5,204 nt of DNA. It comes from Candidatus Dormiibacterota bacterium. GTDB lineage: Bacteria > Chloroflexota > Dormibacteria > Aeolococcales > Aeolococcaceae. The DNA is taken from the NCBI GenBank assembly GCA_003136295.1, contig PLDZ01000238.1:9961-15164 (forward strand), written 5' to 3'. The notes below the pieces were generated by a model. That model was not told the DNA's origin and ran no database searches. It saw nothing but the letters and a program-made list of their open reading frames with translations. This document shows positions 1-5,204 of the stretch, one piece after another; the stretch's first letter is position 1, and the number at the start of each line of letters is the position of its first letter. Both the position numbers and the translations under genes were made by a program.

Positions 1-660
1 ATCGTGGCAGCACTGCCGCCCCAGCCACCAGGAAGCCTGCCCCCAGAGCCGCCAGGAGTCGCACCGCCCGGTGGGCCGCCAGCCGGCCCGCCGCAGGGTC
101 CGTATTCTCCCGGTGGCGCGTACGCGGGTCAGATGCCTGTCCAGCCGTACGTCTCGCAGCCGATGCCGCAGCCCGTCGTGGTCAAGGTGCACAAGCGAAC
201 GTTCTGGCTGACGATCGCGCAGATCATCATCATCCTCAAGGCGATCCTGATCCTCCTGGTGGCAGCGGCCTCGGTCGCGATCGGCGTCTACCTCCTCGCC
301 GCCGGGCACGCCGCTCTGCACACCATCCCGGGATACGACAACTACGCAAACCAGTTCGGTAACACATTCGTCAATGCTGCCGGAGCCCTGTTCTTCGTGT
401 TTGCCGCCGTGCCGCTGGTCATCGGTATCGTCGATTTGATCCTCGGCATCGTCGTCGGGCGTCCGTCGAATGTCGCGCGGTGGATCATCGTCGTGCTCGA
501 CGTCATCAGCATCATCTTCGCGCTCACCGATTTCAGCCGCGTGAACACGAGCACCGGGGACCTCGTTCTCGTCGTGTACCTGGCGCTTCAGGTGATCGTT
601 CTGTATGCGCTCCTGATCGACCCTGCAACACGAAGAAACTTCGCGGGCACGGCTCGCTAG
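1..660 (+). CDS. Proline-rich-tailed four-helix membrane protein, function unknown (start possibly outside window)
   Basis: I do not recognise a named family. Counting from the GTG at base 4, the protein has 218 residues. Residues 1-58 are low-complexity and rich in Pro, Gly and Gln, with PPQPPG and PPEPPG repeats, and should be a disordered cytoplasmic tail. A basic patch (KVHKR, 61-65) leads into hydrophobic segments at about 67-100, 123-151, 157-175 and 185-206. The C-terminus is polar and basic (DPATRRNFAGTAR). The loop between the first two helices (about 101-122) is polar and aromatic and is probably extracytoplasmic. Proline-rich tails on small multi-helix proteins are common in high-GC Gram-positives, where they often mediate protein contacts. 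The reading frame is open to base 1, so the GTG at base 4 may be internal and the true start may lie upstream. It converges on the DUF58 gene. Coding status is well supported by the hydrophobic pattern; the function is unknown. Confidence 0.85.
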   Translation: MVAALPPQPPGSLPPEPPGVAPPGGPPAGPPQGPYSPGGAYAGQMPVQPYVSQPMPQPVVVKVHKRTFWLTIAQIIIILKAILILLVAAASVAIGVYLLAAGHAALHTIPGYDNYANQFGNTFVNAAGALFFVFAAVPLVIGIVDLILGIVVGRPSNVARWIIVVLDVISIIFALTDFSRVNTSTGDLVLVVYLALQVIVLYALLIDPATRRNFAGTAR

Positions 661-666
661 GCTTCT

Positions 667-704
667 CGGCGAGCGCGTTCGCCCCCTTACAGGCGCGCTC
701 GCCG
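667..704. terminator. Candidate bidirectional terminator hairpin between convergent genes
   Basis: A perfect 11-bp inverted repeat has arms CGGCGAGCGCG (667-677) and CGCGCTCGCCG (694-704) around a 16-nt loop. It lies just after the plus-strand stop codon (658-660) and overlaps the last codons and the TAA stop (687-689) of the minus-strand DUF58 gene. The stem is almost entirely GC, so the RNA hairpin should be stable in both directions. Only a three-base T run follows on the plus strand and none on the minus strand, so it is not a textbook intrinsic terminator. Hairpins without U tracts at convergent gene ends are common in GC-rich bacteria. The repeat is seen directly; the terminator role is inferred from its position. 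Confidence 0.55.
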
Positions 705-1976
705 TTTGAGGTCGAGATAGCGGTTCACGAGCCGGGGTGACAGGGTGCGCGCGTCGGCGTCGATGGTCTCGACACCCGAACTGCGCAGCAATCGCAGCGT
801 ATCGTCGCGATCCGCGATGAGACCACCGGCGACAGCGCGGGCGTACGCATCGTCACCGCTTCGCGGGATAGCGTTGGCGGCATCGTCGAGCGCGGGGTCG
901 CGGACCGTGACCACCAGTGGGAGGTGCCGGCGGCGCAGGCGTACGCACTGCCGGATGAGCGCTTTCCCCTGATCGGGGTCGAGTACGTCGGTGAAGATGA
1001 CCACGAGCGATCGGCGCGTCTGCCACCTGCTGAAGAACGCCAGGGCGTCGTCATAGTCTGCCTCGGTCTCGCCGGGCTGGATCGGTCGCGTGGCATCGAG
1101 AAAGCGCCGCAGTTGCGCGGTCCCGGCGCGCGGGGGAAGCGTGCCGGTGACCGTGTCCGAGAATGCGAGCATCCCGGCGCGATCGCCGCTGCGGAGCGCG
1201 ACGTGGACGAGGAGCAGCGCCGCGTTGATCGCGTGATCCAGCTTGGTGAGCTCGCCCGCACCGATCCCCATCAGGCGGCCGTGATCGAGGCAGATCACCA
1301 GCGGTTGTGCTCGTTCCGGAATCAGCTCGGTGGCCATCAGGCGCCCGGTGCGCGCGGTGGCGCGCCAGTTGATCGCGCGCAGCGGGTCGTCAGGAAACGC
1401 TTCGCGCACGCGCTCGAACTCACTGCCCTCGGTGCGCAGGCGCATCGTGCGCAGCCCGAGCTCGGCAAGCTGTCCGCGCCGCGCCAGCGCTTCGTACACA
1501 TCGATAGCAGCAAGATTCGGATCGACTCGCGCGGGGCGCTGCGAGTCGATCGTGGTCTGGCGCCAGCCGAGACCCCACGGGCCGATGACCCGGGCGACAA
1601 CGGGCCCGAGGGTGACGTCGCCGCGCGCCGCCGGGGTGACCGTGTACTCGACGGCGGCGGGCAGGCGCACGTTCCACCGCATCTGCGACGGATGCAGACC
1701 GGGCGGGACACGCTCGTGCAGGATCGCGGCCGCACCCGCGGTCCGGGCGCTGACCGCGAGGGTCACGCGGTTGGCGATGCCGACCGAGAGCAGGTCGTTG
1801 CAGACGCGCTCGACACGAAGGACCGCCTTGCCCGGAGCGCGTCGCGAGTCGACGACGATCGCGAAGGCGCACCCCAGGAAGAGGACGAGGCCCACGATCA
1901 ACAGCGCCGGTACCGCCGCGCCGATCGCCACGACCGCGACCGGCACCAGCATCAGGCCGGCACCACGCCACGTCAT
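687..1976 (-). CDS. DUF58 domain-containing membrane protein (VWA-like), MoxR partner
   Basis: The protein has 429 residues. Residues 6-42 form a hydrophobic stretch long enough for two membrane helices, ending in basic residues (DSRR), so the rest should be cytoplasmic. Residues 50-150 form a beta-rich region usual in this family. The DUF58 signature lies at 184-218: GSEFERVREAF, then DDPLRAINWRATART. A von Willebrand A-like fold follows, with a MIDAS-like strand at 226-236 (LVICLDHGRLM) and a second acidic strand at 324-330 (LVVIFTD). The ATG at 1976 was chosen because the membrane hairpin begins right after it and an AGGTGA lies 10 nt upstream, overlapping the moxR stop. The frame is open to 2045, but that would overlap moxR and adds no recognisable sequence. 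DUF58 proteins are regularly encoded next to MoxR ATPases and are thought to be partners or clients. It is the last gene of the operon. Family assignment is firm; the specific function is unknown. Confidence 0.93.
   Translation of the reverse strand: MTWRGAGLMLVPVAVVAIGAAVPALLIVGLVLFLGCAFAIVVDSRRAPGKAVLRVERVCNDLLSVGIANRVTLAVSARTAGAAAILHERVPPGLHPSQMRWNVRLPAAVEYTVTPAARGDVTLGPVVARVIGPWGLGWRQTTIDSQRPARVDPNLAAIDVYEALARRGQLAELGLRTMRLRTEGSEFERVREAFPDDPLRAINWRATARTGRLMATELIPERAQPLVICLDHGRLMGIGAGELTKLDHAINAALLLVHVALRSGDRAGMLAFSDTVTGTLPPRAGTAQLRRFLDATRPIQPGETEADYDDALAFFSRWQTRRSLVVIFTDVLDPDQGKALIRQCVRLRRRHLPLVVTVRDPALDDAANAIPRSGDDAYARAVAGGLIADRDDTLRLLRSSGVETIDADARTLSPRLVNRYLDLKRRARL
1520..1551. repeat. 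Perfect 11-bp inverted repeat inside the DUF58 gene
   Basis: The arms GATCGACTCGC (1520-1530) and GCGAGTCGATC (1541-1551) are perfect reverse complements separated by 10 nt (1531-1540). The repeat lies within the DUF58 coding sequence, where the two arms encode parts of the segment around IDSQRPARVDP (about residues 143-153), between the N-terminal beta region and the DUF58 signature. It could form an mRNA hairpin or be an operator-like dyad, but no promoter or T run is visible next to it. It may also be chance in GC-rich coding DNA. The symmetry is seen directly; any role is speculative. Confidence 0.6.
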
Positions 1977-1986
1977 CGCAGCGCCG

Positions 1987-2973
1987 TCACCTGGGGACCG
2001 GGACCCTGCCCACAGCGCGCTGCACGGCGGCGACCTCCGAAACACCCTGGATCTCTGCTTCGGGGCGGCGGATCATCCGGTGCCGGAGTGCGGGGATGCA
2101 GATGTCCTTGATGTCATCGGGGACGACGTAGTCGCGCCCCTGGATGGCGGCCATCGCCTTGCCGGCGAGCAGCAGAGCGATCGACCCGCGCGGACTGGCT
2201 CCGAGCGAGAGGTCCGGGCTTGTCCGGGTTGCGGTCACGATTGACGAGATGTAGCCGAGCACCTCGTCAGAGACGCGAACCGCCGCGACCTCAGCGCGAA
2301 CTCTGGCGAGGGCCGCGGCGTCGATGATGGCTGTCACCCCCGCGGCCGTCAGGTCGTGCGCATTGAACCCGCTGTCGACACGGCGCAGCATCACGATCTC
2401 GGTCGCGGGTTCGGGGACGTTCACCTCGAGCTTGAAGAAGAACCGATCCAGCTGCGCCTCCGGGAGTGGGTAGGTCCCCTCGTACTCCACGGGGTTCTGG
2501 GTGGCAACCACGAGGAAGCGATCGCCGAGCGGCCGGCTCTCACCATCGGAGGTGACCTGGCGCTCCTCCATCGCCTCGAGGAGCGCGGACTGCGTCTTTG
2601 CCGGCGCGCGGTTGATCTCATCGGCGAGCAGCGTGTCGGTGAAGATCGGTCCCTCGCGGAACTCGAAGGTGCCCGAGTCCGGGCGATAGACACTGGTCCC
2701 GACAATGTCGGAGGGCAGCAGGTCAGGCGTGAACTGGATACGCGTGAAGCGCGCGTCGAGGGCCGCCGCCAGTGTCCGTGCCATCAACGTCTTGGCGGTG
2801 CCCGGGACTCCCTCGAGGAGCACATGGCCGCCGCACAGGACCGCGATGTACAGCCCATCGATGACCTGGATCTGGCCGACGACGGCGCGACCCATCGTCT
2901 CGTGCAATGCCGCGCGCAACGCCGCGGCGTCGCTCTGGGTGGCCACGGGAGGCATTGTGCCCTGCGCGTTCAC
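1987..2973 (-). CDS. MoxR-family AAA+ ATPase
   Basis: This 328-residue protein matches the usual length of MoxR ATPases, which hydrolyse ATP as hexameric remodelling or chaperone-like machines. Visible motifs in order are: Walker A GVPGTAKT (55-62, Lys61); Walker B LLADEI (115-120, Asp118 and Glu119) followed by NRAPAKTQSALLEAMEE; sensor 1 VVATQNP (155-161, Asn160); LPEAQLDRF with arginine-finger candidate Arg177; and sensor 2 GASPRGS (258-264, Arg262). The C-terminal lid has the family-typical DYVVPDDIK and LRHR segments. All catalytic positions look intact. The start is set at the GTG at 2973, four nt after the DUF4350 stop and with GGATGA upstream; the ATG at 2955 (322 residues) is a close alternative. 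The frame runs open to 3315, but that would overlap the DUF4350 gene and adds unlikely sequence. It sits between the DUF4350 and DUF58 genes, the classic MoxR arrangement. Several named MoxR subfamilies exist, so no gene symbol is assigned. Confidence 0.95.
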   Translation of the reverse strand: MNAQGTMPPVATQSDAAALRAALHETMGRAVVGQIQVIDGLYIAVLCGGHVLLEGVPGTAKTLMARTLAAALDARFTRIQFTPDLLPSDIVGTSVYRPDSGTFEFREGPIFTDTLLADEINRAPAKTQSALLEAMEERQVTSDGESRPLGDRFLVVATQNPVEYEGTYPLPEAQLDRFFFKLEVNVPEPATEIVMLRRVDSGFNAHDLTAAGVTAIIDAAALARVRAEVAAVRVSDEVLGYISSIVTATRTSPDLSLGASPRGSIALLLAGKAMAAIQGRDYVVPDDIKDICIPALRHRMIRRPEAEIQGVSEVAAVQRAVGRVPVPR

Positions 2974-2977
2974 GCGA

Positions 2978-2983
2978 TCATCC
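2978..2983 (-). promoter_or_regulatory. Ribosome binding site of the MoxR gene, overlapping the upstream stop codon
   Basis: On the minus strand the hexamer GGATGA contains the TGA stop of the DUF4350 gene. Its GGA core lies 7 nt before the GTG at 2973. This supports the GTG start over the ATG at 2955, whose only upstream purine run (AGGG) is 4 nt away. The arrangement fits translational coupling: ribosomes finishing DUF4350 would be positioned to start MoxR. It is inferred from spacing alone. Confidence 0.5.
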
Positions 2984-4132
2984 AACCGGCGCACCCGTCC
3001 ACTGGCGCTCGCAGGCATCAATATCGCGTGCCAGCCGTAGCAACTCGCTCTCTTCCGGCCGGCCCGATGCCAGCTGGCGAGCGTGCGCGAGCAGTGCCCC
3101 GAGTGCAGGCGCCGAGTGCGGATTGGTGAGCGAAAGCGCCGCGCAGAAGGCCGCGTCGTCGAGATGCCAGTCCACGCCCGTCGCCGCACCGACCCTTCGT
3201 TTGAGCTCATCGGCGTACCGCGCGGCGATCGGTCCGCGTTGCCGGCTGCGCGCGAAGAGCTGCCCCATCGCGGTGACGTACGCGGTGGCGCTCGGCACCA
3301 CCGCCTCGCCGCCATCGCGCGAGGGTTTGCCGAGCCGGCGACCGTTCACGGCGATCGCAAGCAGCACCACGAGACCGACGAGCAGTGCCGCCAGGCCGAC
3401 CGGGCCGTCGAAGATCGCGCCCGTGCCATCGGACCTGGTTCCCTCGCCGTGGTGGTACTCATCGAAGCTGATCCGGCCGCCACGGGCACGTTGCAGCAGG
3501 CTGAGCGCCAGGAACGATGAATCCCCATGCCGGAGGCCGTCATTCGACAGCGGCGCCGTGTCACCGAGGACGTAGGCGCGGCCGGCGACTCCCACGCGCA
3601 CCATCGCTGCGACGACCTGGCTGTGCTCAACGAGCATCGGGACCAGCGGGGCCTGGTTGGAGAACGTCAATCCGCTCCCGACCGGTACCGAATGGACGCG
3701 ATCGGTGCTGTCAAACGGCTGCGCGACCGTCGCGACTCCGCTTCCTACCGATGCGGAGGGGTTGATCTCGAGCGTGCGGAGCAACGGAGCCGCTGTGGCG
3801 AGGCTGTCAGAGGTGACCACCAGGACCAGGTCCCCACCCGAGCGCAGAAACGTCATGACGGCTCCGACGTCGGCGTCGGTGAGCGCGACCGTGGGGTCGT
3901 AGCAGACGACGACATCGCTCCGGGTGAGATCGAACGTGCCGGTCAGCCGGTCGACGTTGAGACCCAGGTTCGAGAACCACGTATAGAGCGCCAGCGTGCC
4001 CAGTGTGCCGGCGGATCGGGATGACGGGTTGGCCTGGTCGTTGGGCGGGATCGCGGTGGTGATTGCGATGACGGCGAGGATGCCGAGTGCCCCAATCAGC
4101 GTGAGCATCGCGGACAGCGGTGGGCGGCTCAC
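2978..4132 (-). CDS. DUF4350 domain-containing membrane protein
   Basis: The protein has 384 residues. A membrane helix lies at about 7-28. The following extracytoplasmic domain (about 35-235) resembles the GATase-like Rossmann fold of DUF4350: LYTWFSNLGLNVDRL (49-63), SDVVVCYDP (72-80), then DADVGAVMTFLRSGGDLVLV (86-105), and the family's typical acidic-histidine motif FDEYHHGEG (223-231) just before the second helix (about 243-262). A basic cytoplasmic tail of about 120 residues follows. DUF4350 proteins are not known enzymes, and no glutaminase Cys-His-Glu triad can be assigned. The GTG start at 4132 overlaps the DUF4129 stop in a GTGA, with GGAG 10 nt upstream; this places the first helix right at the N-terminus. 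The frame is open to 4183, but that extension (MRGRAAGCASRRW...) is Arg-rich and overlaps the neighbour. In other genomes DUF4350 genes sit between DUF4129 and moxR genes, as here. Family call is confident; function is unknown. Confidence 0.9.
   Translation of the reverse strand: MSRPPLSAMLTLIGALGILAVIAITTAIPPNDQANPSSRSAGTLGTLALYTWFSNLGLNVDRLTGTFDLTRSDVVVCYDPTVALTDADVGAVMTFLRSGGDLVLVVTSDSLATAAPLLRTLEINPSASVGSGVATVAQPFDSTDRVHSVPVGSGLTFSNQAPLVPMLVEHSQVVAAMVRVGVAGRAYVLGDTAPLSNDGLRHGDSSFLALSLLQRARGGRISFDEYHHGEGTRSDGTGAIFDGPVGLAALLVGLVVLLAIAVNGRRLGKPSRDGGEAVVPSATAYVTAMGQLFARSRQRGPIAARYADELKRRVGAATGVDWHLDDAAFCAALSLTNPHSAPALGALLAHARQLASGRPEESELLRLARDIDACERQWTGAPVG
4129..4132 (-). other. GTGA stop/start overlap coupling DUF4129 to DUF4350
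   Basis: On the minus strand the four bases GTGA hold both the GTG start of the DUF4350 gene and the TGA stop of the DUF4129 gene. A GGAG sequence (plus-strand CTCC at 4143-4146) precedes the GTG by 10 nt. Four-base overlaps of this kind usually mean that translation of the second gene depends on termination of the first, which keeps the two products at similar levels. The overlap is seen directly; coupling is inferred. Confidence 0.7.
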
Positions 4133-5070
4133 GGTTGCAGCGCTCCAGCGGCGCGACGCGCAACCCGCCGCACGGCCTCGCACCGTCCTCGCGCGACGTC
4201 CCAGTCACCGGCGCCCACAGGAACTCCGCCGTACCAGGCTCTGTCGAATGACGCGGCGGCGGGCGCGACCACGGCCAGCAGCTCGGCATCCCCCGACAGA
4301 GTCGCGAGCATCTCTCGGGTGGTCCAGGCGCGATCGAGGTGGGCTCGCCGATCGGCGACATCGAGCAACGCGGAACGGAACGCGCGCCGGATCGCCTCGC
4401 GATAGTCCCCCCGCTGCGCCGATGCGAGTGCGAGCTGCCACTCGCGCTCCGGGTCGTCGCCGGCGGTTGCCGGCTCGTCCACACCGAGTGCGCGCCGCCC
4501 GCCGGCCACGCCACGCAGCCGGTAGATGACAAATGCCGTGATGGCGCCGAGCACGAGCAGGCCGAGCAGGATCGACCCCCCGCTGCCGAGCAATCCGAAT
4601 AGGTGCGAGAGGATCCAGTTGATGGCCGCGCCGATCCGCTCGAGGATCGACGGGGATTGGTTCTGGTCGAGATCGGCAAAAACGGACGACGCGTACACCT
4701 GGTGGAGGGCATTCTCGGCGGCGCGGGAATCGACGCTGCACGCCGACCCGGCCGGCAACGCGAGCGTGGTGGCGATGAGGTTGATGCGCTGCCTGCTTCC
4801 GGTGACATCCGGGGGCGATGCGCGCAGCGCGGCTAGGATCGAGGCGAGCTCAGGGCTGGACGACGGCGCGAGGCCCTCCGCCTCGGTGACCGCGGCCAGC
4901 GCCGCCGGAGGCTGCGCCGGGACGGCCGTGAGCGCGCCCTCCGCGCGTCCGAGCAGCGCGAGGTACTCGAGGGTCACGCAGGCTCCGGCGGCCCGCGCGG
5001 GCGCCGTCGCCGTCACGACACCGGTCATCAGCGCGACACCAATGAGGACGGCGACGAACGTGCGCCTCAC
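4129..5070 (-). CDS. DUF4129 domain-containing protein with signal peptide and one membrane helix
   Basis: The protein has 313 residues. Residues 1-28 look like a Sec signal peptide or N-terminal anchor: a basic start (VRRTF), a hydrophobic core (VAVLIGVALMTGVV) and an Ala-rich cleavage region (APARAAG). An extracytoplasmic Ala-rich helical region (about 30-150) carries two cysteines, Cys31 and Cys111, which could form a disulfide. A membrane helix follows at about 164-183. The cytoplasmic part carries the DUF4129 pattern: AQRGDYREAIRRAFRSALL (218-236), RAHLDRAWTTREML (242-255), and the closing FDRAWYGG (275-282), which matches the family's usual aromatic YGG ending. The GTG at 5070 overlaps the upstream stop (GTGA) and gives a well-formed signal sequence. 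DUF4129 has no established biochemical activity. It is repeatedly encoded with DUF4350, MoxR and DUF58, which suggests a membrane component of the same assembly. Confidence 0.9.
   Translation of the reverse strand: MRRTFVAVLIGVALMTGVVTATAPARAAGACVTLEYLALLGRAEGALTAVPAQPPAALAAVTEAEGLAPSSSPELASILAALRASPPDVTGSRQRINLIATTLALPAGSACSVDSRAAENALHQVYASSVFADLDQNQSPSILERIGAAINWILSHLFGLLGSGGSILLGLLVLGAITAFVIYRLRGVAGGRRALGVDEPATAGDDPEREWQLALASAQRGDYREAIRRAFRSALLDVADRRAHLDRAWTTREMLATLSGDAELLAVVAPAAASFDRAWYGGVPVGAGDWDVARGRCEAVRRVARRAAGALQP
5067..5070 (-). other. GTGA stop/start overlap coupling the upstream membrane protein to DUF4129
   Basis: The GTG start of the DUF4129 gene and the TGA stop of the partial upstream gene share four bases on the minus strand, repeating the geometry seen at 4129-4132. 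No strong Shine-Dalgarno sequence precedes it (only ACGG about 5 nt away), so initiation probably relies on ribosomes terminating on the upstream gene. The overlap is seen directly; coupling is inferred. Confidence 0.65.
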
Positions 5071-5204
5071 AGCGACCGTGCGAGCATCTCGATATCGAAG
5101 CCTTCTTTGCGGATGCGGATGTCGTAATAGAGGAGCGTCACGCCGATGTAGGTGATCGGGCCGACGAAGACCGCCGCGATCGCACTTGCCACCTGGTCGA
5201 AGAC
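5067..5204 (-). CDS. C-terminal end of a membrane protein, GDPD-membrane-domain-like (partial)
   Basis: Only the last 45 codons and the TGA stop lie in the window; the gene continues past its right edge. The visible part contains most of a membrane helix (about VASAIAAVFVGPITYIGVTLL), then LYYDIRIRKEGFDIEMLARSL to the end. The LYYDxRIRKEGFDxE ending is familiar from multi-helix membrane proteins annotated as glycerophosphoryl diester phosphodiesterase membrane domain or similar families; these lack the phosphodiesterase catalytic domain. Such genes are often found directly upstream of DUF4129 genes, which fits the GTGA overlap here. It is too short for orthology or topology, so the family call rests on the C-terminal motif and context. 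Confidence 0.75.
   Translation of the reverse strand, partial: VFDQVASAIAAVFVGPITYIGVTLLYYDIRIRKEGFDIEMLARSL

Noticed and set aside
1977..2045. Upstream extension of the DUF58 gene to an ATG at 2045
   Set aside because: It would overlap the end of the MoxR gene by about 59 bp, and the added residues (MFRRSPPCSALWAGSRS) match nothing expected before the membrane hairpin. The ATG at 1976 has a better context.
924..2111. 395-codon plus-strand open frame opposite the DUF58 gene
   Set aside because: It is antisense to a gene with clear DUF58 motifs. Its translation is Arg/Asp/Gly-rich with no domain pattern, as expected from GC-rich codon bias mirrored on the other strand.
2356..3129. 257-codon plus-strand open frame opposite the MoxR gene
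   Set aside because: The opposite strand carries all MoxR motifs. This frame yields charged low-complexity sequence and runs over a gene junction.
2974..3315. Upstream extension of the MoxR gene to 3315
   Set aside because: It overlaps the DUF4350 C-terminal coding region, is Arg/Ser-rich, and exceeds the usual MoxR length by about 114 residues.
4133..4183. Upstream extension of the DUF4350 gene to 4183
   Set aside because: The added 17 residues are Arg/Ala-rich and overlap the DUF4129 gene, while the GTG at 4132 gives a GTGA overlap with a GGAG upstream.
4969..4992. Possible lipoprotein signal at AAGAC (Cys31) in the DUF4129 protein
   Set aside because: The residue at -3 is Ala rather than the usual Leu/Val/Ile, and an ordinary Ala-x-Ala-type cleavage site fits the preceding residues better.
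687..5204. The MoxR cluster as an anti-phage defence system
   Set aside because: No nuclease, toxin, recombinase or mobile element is present, and the gene set matches widespread chromosomal MoxR/DUF58 clusters, so a defence role is not supported by this window.

Overview
The window is GC-rich, with G or C at most third codon positions, very short gaps between genes and GTG used as a start codon at least as often as ATG. The protein families point to a high-GC Gram-positive or related lineage (Actinomycetota, Chloroflexota or a Dormibacterota-like group). No marker gene is present, so the phylum is an inference. No tRNA, rRNA, CRISPR array, insertion sequence or phage gene is visible.

Layout. 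Bases 1-660 hold one plus-strand gene: a protein with a proline/glycine-rich N-terminal tail followed by about four membrane helices, of unknown function. It converges on a minus-strand operon that fills the rest of the window. Read in the direction of transcription (right to left), the operon contains: the last 45 codons of a membrane protein resembling the GDPD-membrane-domain family; a DUF4129 protein with a signal peptide and one membrane helix; a DUF4350 protein (two membrane helices around an extracytoplasmic GATase-like domain); a MoxR-family AAA+ ATPase; and a DUF58 protein (N-terminal membrane hairpin plus a von Willebrand A-like domain). The two converging genes are separated by 26 bp, and an 11-bp perfect inverted repeat there is a likely shared terminator.

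How the genes fit together. MoxR ATPases act as chaperone-like remodelling ATPases and are commonly encoded beside DUF58/VWA proteins. Here four or more genes appear translationally coupled: there are GTGA stop/start overlaps at two junctions, and gaps of 4 and 10 nt at the other two. The predicted topology gives a membrane assembly with extracytoplasmic domains on the DUF4129 and DUF4350 proteins, and cytoplasmic domains from DUF4129, the DUF4350 tail and DUF58 that MoxR could act on. This cluster type is widespread in bacteria but poorly characterised, so its substrate and physiological role remain open. No clearly new system is visible. The most notable non-coding signals are the convergent hairpin and a second perfect 11-bp inverted repeat inside the DUF58 gene.
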